Positions 17,954 to 25,000 of a stretch of 25,000 nt of DNA are shown one piece after another (the stretch's first letter is position 1; each line of letters begins with the position of its first letter). The notes under the pieces are model-generated. The model had not been told where the DNA came from. It saw only the letters and a program-made list of their open reading frames with translations, and made no database searches. The position numbers were made by a program, and so were the translations under genes. Origin of the DNA: Mesostigma viride (lineage: Eukaryota > Streptophyta > Mesostigmatophyceae > Mesostigmatales > Mesostigmataceae); the NCBI GenBank assembly GCA_009746045.1, contig RPFO01000297.1, positions 1-25,000 on the forward strand, read 5' to 3'.

Positions 17954-20900
17954 ATGGTTCGCCTCGGTTCCGGTGAGGTACAGCTTGAGGAGACCTCGTA
18001 TCGCCTCCTCCCCCATGGACCTCCCGCCGGCACCCCGGCTTGGTTGGAATCAGGAGGAATTCGCCGACCCTACGGCGTCGATACGGAACTGCCAGAGGAG
18101 GAGGCGGACGGCGACCAGAGTCCCCAGGGACTTCTACAGGGAGAACGCGCGGAATGGGGGGCCGTCGCAAACCTTGACAAGTTCTTCGTGCGGGTGTACA
18201 ATTACTACCTGGACAACGGCTTCTGGTGCACGATCATCAACCGCCTGCTGAACGTGATCACACTTGGCTTCACCATCGGCCTGTCCGGTTTCCTGTTGCT
18301 GTGCGTGGATTGGTCCGCGCTCCTGGCCAAGTGCGGCTCGCCGGTGAAGGCGCCGACGTGCGACGTGCTGGAGGCGGCCATCGACTGGCATCCGTTGCAG
18401 CACTTGACCCGCACAGGGGCCCTGGTGGTGGTCTACCTGCTGGTGTTCTCGCTATACTGGGCCTGGAACTGCGTCCGCTTTGTTCTGGATCTCCGCCCCC
18501 TGTGGGAGATCTCTCACTTCTACAACCACCGGCTCGGGGTACGCCACGGCTGTGCTAGTGCTGCTGCTCCTTCCTGCTGTAGCCATTCCAGTGCTGCGTG
18601 TGCCCTGCCTGCCTGGGATGGGCTGATGTCCAATATTAACTATGAATATAATTATAAGCTGTCCCATGTAGAACAGCCAGTCGGGCGGCTGGAAGGGAAG
18701 CCCCCAGGGGCATATTGTCCGGTAGTTGTATCTGTAATACTCAGACGCCTTGGGGAGCTGACGGTGTTTCTTGCAAGGGCTGGAGCGTGCGCAACAAACG
18801 TCTGGTATAGGGGAGGGAGGGGGGGGAGGGGAGCTCAGTCAACAGGCTCAGCACAGCATACTGTCGAAATGTTTCACGGGTTAGTTGAGGTGGTGGGGTA
18901 ATGATGATGATGGAGCTGGCATCGCCGTACAAAGGAGGTTCTTTGATCTTCATGGTCCGCCAGCTCCAGCGCACAGCTGGGCGGTTCCCATCCACCAAAG
19001 TCCCAACAAAGCGAGCCCTTGTCCGTGCTAAAGCTGTCGACGGCACCTCACGGCAACTCTGGCGGACCCCTGCCTCGACATTATCGAAAGCCAACAAAAA
19101 GTATCGGAAGCCGTAGCTGCGCTGGCAAGCAGGGACCCTGCTGGTCTCATCACAGTGGCATGTGGGCAGGTCATGACGGCAGCGTTGCGGGAGGGTCAAG
19201 AGGGCTGGAAGCGGCGCACGATGTATCCGGGAGGGGGCGTGCTACGGGGATAGCAGGCATGAGGGAATGTGCTGGCGGACGGGCGGTTGGGCATGTGGGC
19301 AAGTGGGCTGGCGGGTGGCCTGGCTGGCTTGCTCGCTTGGTACTTTGTGGTTCATCTCTATTAGTGCTACCAGCTGGTGCATTCATACCCCCATGCGCTC
19401 ATTCATTCATTCTTTCGTTCGTTCGTTCATTCGCTCGTTCATTCGTTCGTTCGTTCGTTCGTTCGTTCGTTCGTTCGTTCGTTCGTTCGTTCGTTCGTTC
19501 GTTCGTTCGTTCGTTCGTTCGTTCGTTCGTTCGTTCGTTCGTTCGTTCGTTCGTTCGTTCGTTCGTTCGTTCGTTCGTTCGTTCGTTCGTTCGTTCGTTC
19601 GTTCGTTCGTTCGTTCGTTCGTTCGTTCGTTCGTTCGTTCGTTCGTTCGTTCGTTCGTTCGTTCGTTCGTTCATTCATTCGTTCATTCACGCGCCTCCGT
19701 TGGGAGAGTCACGGGGTACCAACTTTTGAGTCGGTACCTTTCATCCCTGTTTGATGCACAGCAAGAAGGGGGCATGGGAGCCCCCCCTTCTCTCATTGCC
19801 TTGAAAGGCAGGCCACAGGTTCAATTAAACTGCTGACTGGGAGAGTCTAGCAAGTGCCGTGGGTGCAATAAAGCTTTGACATGCACTCATGAACCCCCAC
19901 TCATACTCCCATCAGCGCCCCTTTTCTCCGCCCCCCCCCCCCCCCCCCCCTGACTGTTCTATTTATAACCGTCCCCACCAGCCACCACCACCAGCCCCCC
20001 TCCTGTGTTATTCTTTTCGTCTTTTCTGTCTCATGCCATCCTCTCCCCCCCCCGCGCCCTCAGGAGCCTTTTTCCTGTTTCTTGTCCTCACTCCGTCCCA
20101 CCCATGTGGCCCCTTCTGCTTCGCCGGTTTGTTTCTTTCCTCCTGCTCCTTCCCTGGCCATGGTCCGATTTGTTTATTCTTCTTACTTGTTTTTTTAAAA
20201 CCCTCCTTGGCCAAATCTCACACCAGGTCACACCAGCGCTTTTTCCCCCATCTCTGACCCTTCCTCTCTGTCTCTGACTCCTTTCCCTGTCGCCTCCTCC
20301 CCCACCTGCACCCCCCCCCCCCCCGGCAGCTGTCTTTCCTCCTCCCCCCCTTGCTTCTTCATCCTCCTTTCACTGGCCACGTCTCACACCCCACACCACC
20401 GCTGCCCTCGTCTCCTTTTCCCCCCTTCCTTTCCCTGCTTTCCTGTCATCCTCCCCACCCGTTGCCAGGTCCCACACAACGCCCCACCCTCGCCGGCCTT
20501 TTCCCCTCCCCTCTTCTTCCGTTCTTGTTCCCTTCCCTGACTTCTTCCATCCTCCCCCCCCGTTGCCAAGTCTCACACCCCACCTCATCACTGGCCCGTT
20601 TCTTCTTTCCGTTGTCTCCCCCCTGCCCCCGTCGCCCAGATCTCTGAACGCGAGCTGGCGAGCGTGTCATGGCCCGACATCGTCGAGCGCATGGTGAGGG
20701 TGCAGGGCACCCTGCGGCTGTGCGTGGTCAAGCAGCGGCTCTCGGCGCACGACATCGTGTGCCGCATCATGCGCAAGGAGAACTATCTCATCGGGCTCAT
20801 AAACCAGGACGTGCTGCGGCTAAAAATAGAGCTCCCGGGCCTGCGCGCACGCACCATCCTGACCAAAACTCTCAAGTGGAACCTCTACTGGTGCATCCTG

Positions 20901-23587
20901 GACAGGTAGTTTGCCCACTATCCAGTGTCAGTGAAGTCCTGTATTTTTGTACCGGTGCATCCTGGGCAGGTGACCACCCCGCTAGTGAGTTGCGCAGGTG
21001 CATCCTGGGCAGGTGATTAACCCTCTAGCCGGGTGATGGACACGCTGTTATACACCAGGGCATGGGTGGGCAGGAATACATTTCTAGTCACGAGCTGATT
21101 GGGTGACCCGCCCATGTAAAATTGCCTTTCCTGTACTGGGACATTCTGTACAGTTGGTGAGCATGCTGGCCAAGGCATGCTATGTGGGCACTGTGACAGG
21201 TGTCAGCGCGATTTGTCGCCTGTCTGGGGCATGGGGGGAGCGGTGCACTTTCTACCTCCCTTTATTCCCCTTTATGCTTTACTTGCTAATACTTCTTTAT
21301 TTATGAATTCTAATAATCAATGGCTTTGCCCTGCGGGACTAGGGCAACTGGAGCACTGGCACATGCGGCCACCCTCACCTTGTTTCCCAATCTGTTCTTC
21401 CTCCCCCACTCCTCCCTCCCCCCCCCGCCCTTCCCCCCTGCCGTTTTCCCTCTCCCTCTCCCCTTGCTTTCTGCCCTTGCCTTCTCCCTTGCCGTCTCCC
21501 TAACCCTCCCCCCCTGTCCTTTCCCTTGCCCTCTCCCCCCCACCTCTGTCCCCTTTCTCTCCCCCCCCCCCCATTCACCGTGTCCCAGCATGTTCGATGA
21601 CAACTTCCGCATTCGCCACGACTTTGCCAACGACGAGCGGTCGCTGCGCCGCCGGCTGCGCCTGATGGCGGCCCTGAATGCGCTCCTGTCCCCCTTCATC
21701 GCCGTGTTCATGCTCACATACGTCTTCCTGCGGCACGCCGAGCGCTTCTACCACCAGCCTGCCTCCTTTGGTGCGCGCCGGTGGACATCGCTGGCAAAGC
21801 TCAAGTTCCGCGAGTTCAACGAGGTGGGTGCTTGGAGCTATGCATATCTATGTGAAGACTGTAGCGAGGTTTGTGAACTGCGGATGTATTTGGATTTAAG
21901 TACATGCTACTATAGCGTTATTGTAACGTTCGCTATGTCATGGTGTAAAGCTGGATCTGAGCTTTTTCAAGACGAGGTGGATGGGCACATCATGGGATGT
22001 GAATGCTTTGGGGCTTTGACGAGTTCCACGAGGTGGGTCGAGTCTGTGTGTTTTGAAGAGTTCAATGAGTTGGGTGCGTGGAGCTTTTAATATAGTAGTA
22101 TGTGGGATTGTATGGTAGCATATGTAGTAGCGTGTAACGGGACATGTAAGTATTCAGTGAGTTCAACAAGCTTAGTCGTTTTGTGGTGTTGACCTGTTCA
22201 AGAGTTCACCGAGGCGGCTGAGATGTGGGTGTTTGAACATATAGGCTACTATCTCATACCTGTTTCATACACGTTTTTTACAGCCCCTAATCACATGCGC
22301 TTGTGTGTGTTATTTTATCCCTTGCAGCTGCTCCTCCTCTTCCATATACATTTATTACAGCCCACAATTACTTGCACATGTGTGTGTTATTCTTTCCCCC
22401 GCAGCTGCCCCACCTACTCCGCCAGCGCCTCAACGCCAGCTACCCGCACGCGGTGGCCTACTCCAAGCAGTTCTCCGCGCCTCTCCTCACGATGCTGGCG
22501 TCCTTCGTCGCGTTCGTCACGGGGGCGCTGGCGGCGGTGCTGCTGGGGCTGGCGCTGGTGGAGGAGTCGATGCTGGAGGCACAGGTGGGCTATTTATAGC
22601 TATGAATGAACACAACGAATTAATGGATGAATACAGCGATAGGGAACCGCTGAATAGGAGCTAAGCAGGTAAATCAGCTGTTTGACCTGGTCGTCAGGGT
22701 AGAATACCTCGTGTGGGATGCCACTAGGGGGTCGATGCATCACTTGCTGATGGCCACCGCCCCTACTCCCGCCACCATGGCCCATGGGTGGGGTGGCTGG
22801 GTCCTTGGTGTATGATAAACTTGGCCCTTTCACTAACGGTCCGGGCACGGATCCGTGTGCATTCATTTTACGTGCTTGTCTATCGAGCACTGCGTTGGCT
22901 GTCTCATTCCCATTCCCATTACTTGTTGTTTTCAACGCATGTGCATTAAGCACGGGCAGGAAGCGAGGGCGCCCTCTCCCTCCTCCGCGTTTGTGTACAG
23001 GGGTTGAACGTTCCTTTAACCCATGCCCCATACCATAATTCTGCACCCAAACGGACGTCCGCCCGTATCGGTACCCACGTCTACGTGCTTATCAACAGGC
23101 CGGATGCTCCACTGCGCGGGCATGCCGCCCTGGTAGCCGCTGTCCTGGGACGTTTGGGATGAGGGTGCCTGGCGGAATTCAAGAAACAGTACTATCTTGT
23201 TATACTTGCCCGACGGTTGGGTTCCGTGTGACACCTGTCCACCTCTGTCTTGCGGCATTAACTAATCTAAAGCACGTGACTTGCGTGGCCTCGGTGCGCC
23301 GACACCGGTCCCCCTCTGCGTGGCCCAACCCTGCGCGCGCCAACCCCTGGGCTCGCCAACCCCTGCGCTGGGCGCGCCAGCTGTTTGGTCGGGGCCTGGT
23401 CTGGTATGCTGCCATCTGCGGCACGATCCTGGCGGTGAGCCGCTCGTTTGTGGCGGACGAGCCACTCCCCTTCCAGCCGGAGGCCATCATGGAGGAGTTG
23501 GCCAAGCACTCGCACTTCTTCCCACGGCGATGGCGCGGCCGCTGCCACACAGAGGAGGTGCACCGCGAGTTTGAGGAGATGTTCCAG
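17954..23587 (+). CDS. ATG9: Autophagy-related protein 9 (ATG9), five exons, 3' part beyond the window
   Basis: ATG9 is the multi-spanning lipid scramblase on Golgi/endosome-derived vesicles that seed the autophagosome membrane. Exons: 17954-18538, 20640-20905, 21589-21823, 22405-22584, 23381-23587. All introns are GT-AG and the exons join in frame into 491 residues. The start is fixed by a TAA two codons upstream. Residues 1-70 are acidic and variable. The conserved core begins near 75 (FFVRVYNYYLDNGFW), with membrane segments at about 98-118, 155-177, 311-331, 390-413 and 427-442. Family signatures include NLYWCILD-S-MFDDNF across the exon 2-3 join, KLKFREFNE-LPHLL across 3-4, and FPRRWRGR...EFEEMFQ at the end. 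The expected next segment (membrane-embedded helices and C-terminal tail) is not found before 25000, so intron 5 probably runs past the window. The candidate acceptor at 23910 leads only to a short non-conserved reading. Confidence 0.93.
19401..19689. repeat. (GTTC)n tetranucleotide array in ATG9 intron 1
   Basis: About 70 tandem GTTC units with ATTC interruptions at both ends. The frames through it (Arg-Ser-Phe-Val or Asn-Glu-Arg-Thr repeats) are artefacts of the period. Confidence 0.97.
19890..20639 (+). other. Long C/T-rich tract leading to the exon 2 acceptor
   Basis: About 750 bp with strong pyrimidine excess on the sense strand, including a run of about 22 C near 19930-19950 and C runs near 20310. 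Within it a degenerate unit containing CATCCTCC, a GTTGCCA-type word and CTCACACCCC recurs near 20360, 20448 and 20548, about 90-100 bp apart. It ends at the acceptor GTCGCCCAG. Confidence 0.8.
20890..21012 (+). repeat. Exon 2 tail plus 5' splice site present three times
   Basis: The last 16 bases of exon 2 (GGTGCATCCTGGACAG, followed by GTAGTT) recur with one change as GGTGCATCCTGGGCAG at 20954-20969 (followed by GTGACC) and 20997-21012 (followed by GTGATT). Only the first is the working donor. Extending the exon to either copy reads a TAG at once. Confidence 0.92.
21362..21588 (+). other. C/T-rich tract leading to the exon 3 acceptor
   Basis: More than 200 bp that is almost purely pyrimidine on the sense strand, ending GTGTCCCAG before exon 3. 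It mirrors the tract before exon 2. Confidence 0.8.
21812..22213 (+). repeat. Degenerate copies of the exon 3 tail and donor inside intron 3
   Basis: Exon 3 ends GAGTTCAACGAG followed by GTGGGTG. Related words occur at 22021-22032 (GAGTTCCACGAG, then GTGGGTC), 22058-22069 (GAGTTCAATGAG, then TTGGGTGCGTGGAGCT, which also matches the first intron bases), 22159-22170 (GAGTTCAACAAG) and 22202-22213 (GAGTTCACCGAG). Only the first copy keeps a usable GT. Confidence 0.85.
22264..22427 (+). repeat. 77 bp tandem duplication containing the intron 3 acceptor
   Basis: Two degenerate units, each with TTNTTACAGCCC, a TGTGTGTTATT block and a pyrimidine tract ending GCAGCTGC. Acceptors fall at 22327 and 22404. 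The distal one (CCCCCGCAG) keeps the ATG9 frame; the proximal one (CCCTTGCAG) would add 77 nt and shift the frame. Confidence 0.85.
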
Positions 23588-23753
23588 GTGGGTGCCGGGT
23601 AGGGGTGGGGTGGGGCTTTGCCTGGTGGCCCAACAGGGGTGGGGTGGGGCTTTGCCTGGTGGCCCAACAGGGGCGGGGGGGGCTGGTGGGTGCGCAGGAG
23701 ATGAATCAAGGCTGAAATGATTGGATTGTGAGGAGGTGTTTCAGAAGGGTGCC
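23573..23753 (+). repeat. Intron 5 repeats: two 35 bp GT-rich units and a copy of the exon 5 tail
   Basis: A unit of about 35 bp ending GCCCAACAG is tandemly duplicated (23602-23636 and 23637-23670). Further on, GAGGAGGTGTTTCAG followed by AAGGGTGCC (23730-23753) resembles the exon 5 end GAGGAGATGTTCCAG followed by GTGGGTGCC (23573-23596), with the GT lost. Confidence 0.7.
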
Positions 23754-23979
23754 ACAAGGGGGATGGGGTAGGGGCGTGGGCTGGGGGAGTTGAAGGGGCT
23801 GGGGCCTTTGCGATCGAGTTGTTTTGTGCTGCGCATGGCGCTTGTCGTCGGCTGTCGCACATAGACTAACTTTCTCCATCATCCTCTTTTCTTCCATTCT
23901 TTCCTTACAGCTGGGAAACACGATCCCCTCCGTGATTGAGCCTCTGTCTGGTAACCAACCAGACATTTGTGGCTATATT

Positions 23980-24114
23980 TATTATCTAACAATAGAAGAT
24001 AGTATCTATTATCTAACAATATGATATAATATGTACTATCTAACAACAGATGATAATATGTACTATCTAACAATAGAAGATAATATGTATTATCTAACAG
24101 TAGAAGATAGTATA
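23980..24114. repeat. 27 bp minisatellite, five units
   Basis: Units start at 23980, 24007, 24034, 24061 and 24088 with exact 27 bp spacing and consensus like TACTATCTAACAATAGAAGA followed by TAATATG. TACTATCT and AGATAGTA-type ends make some units partly palindromic. The period of 9 codons leaves a YYLTIED-like repeat open, but unit 2 carries a TGA. Confidence 0.95.
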
Positions 24115-24566
24115 GCGACCATCGTTTGCATGCCCTCCATGGCTGCGCATGCGCCCACGTTTTGCGTCGTGATTGAGCGTGCGCTACTGGCCACTCGCGC
24201 ACTACTGACCCTTGTCATGGACCCTCATCATCAACCCGCATCGTTGACCTGCATCCCTGGTACCCATTCACAAGGGCTTTTTGCGCCCTCATGATGTGAG
24301 GCTAGGTGCTCGCTGGCACATTACAAAGTGGCCATGGTGTACGTAGCTTGTTCTGCGTGCAGTAAATGTTTTAAACATCTTTTGAAAGGTGTATGTAGCT
24401 ACGATATGTTTAACACTTTATGTTCTAAGGGTGTATGTGCGTGGTGGCCGTGTGCCACGGCTGGCTGCCTCCTATGGGGCACCGTCAACGCGCTGCCAAC
24501 GCGCGACCAACGGGCATGGTCGCGCATCAACGCCAACCAATAACCAACCCGGACGTGTGGTGGCCC
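24115..24566. other. Downstream region, probably within ATG9 intron 5
   Basis: No ATG9-like exon or other recognisable coding segment was found in any frame. Composition is ordinary. Confidence 0.45.
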
Positions 24567-25000
24567 CCGACCGACCGACCGACCGACCGACCGACCGACC
24601 GACTGACCGACGGACCGACCGACCGACCGACCGACCGACCGACCGACCGACCGACGGACCGACCGACCGACCGACCGACCGACGGACTGACCGACCGACC
24701 GACCGACCGACCGACCGACCGACCGACCGACCGACCGACCGACCGACCGACCGACGGACCGACCGACCGACCGACCGACCGACCGACCGGCGGACCGACC
24801 GACCGACCGACCGACCGACCGACCGACCGACCGACCGACCGACCGACCGACCGACCGACCGACCGAACGGCCGACCGACGGACCGACCGACCGACCGACG
24901 GACGGACCGACCGACCGACCGACGGACCGACCGACGGACCGACCTACCGACGGACCGACGGACCGACCGACCGACCGACCGACCGACTGACCGACCGACC
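24567..25000. repeat. (CCGA)n tetranucleotide array, running off the window
   Basis: More than 430 bp of CCGA units with scattered CGGA and CTGA variants, still uninterrupted at the window end. Confidence 0.98.

Noticed and set aside
18741-19199. 152-codon minus-strand ORF in ATG9 intron 1
   Set aside because: No recognisable domain; lies antisense within a repeat-rich intron.
19019-19836. ORFs with (RSFV)n or (NERT)n
   Set aside because: Direct consequence of the (GTTC)n array inside an ATG9 intron.
23911-23968. Possible ATG9 exon 6 after CTTTCCTTACAG
   Set aside because: The acceptor is good but the short reading does not resemble the conserved ATG9 segment expected there and runs into the minisatellite and a stop.

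Overview
This is a eukaryotic nuclear window, not bacterial. Evidence: a split gene with five GT-AG-bounded exons for the autophagy protein ATG9, a LINE retrotransposon, tandem satellite arrays and long tetranucleotide microsatellites. GC-rich exons, introns full of simple repeats with very long C/T tracts, and a plant/algal-looking ATG9 suggest a green alga or similar protist. That placement is inference; nothing seen fixes the species.

Layout. 1-1479: tandem satellite of about 173 bp monomers. 1480-5023: mostly unique DNA holding one probable two-exon minus-strand gene of unknown function and a cluster of inverted repeats. 5024-5412: (CCCA)n/(CCCG)n array. 5418-12769: the same satellite in the opposite orientation, organised into higher-order repeats and split by a 3287 bp 5'-truncated LINE (8207-11493) flanked by a perfect 11 bp target-site duplication. 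12770-17953: repeat-rich, with a candidate solo LTR (13034-13615), a CGG-type array (13684-14033) and a minus-strand SWIM zinc-finger ORF that looks derived from a MULE/FAR1-type transposase. 17954-23587: five exons (491 codons) of ATG9, which must continue past the window. 23980-24114: a 27 bp minisatellite. 24567-25000: a (CCGA)n array running off the end.

Only ATG9 is a confidently named cellular gene. It is the multi-spanning membrane protein of core autophagy. Its introns carry an unusual signal: degenerate copies of exon ends with their 5' splice sites recur inside introns 2, 3 and 5, and the intron 3 acceptor is tandemly duplicated. The satellite shows stepwise growth of its repeat unit, from dimer to trimer to tetramer. 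These two patterns are the most interesting things here. I saw no clear new enzymatic or defence system.
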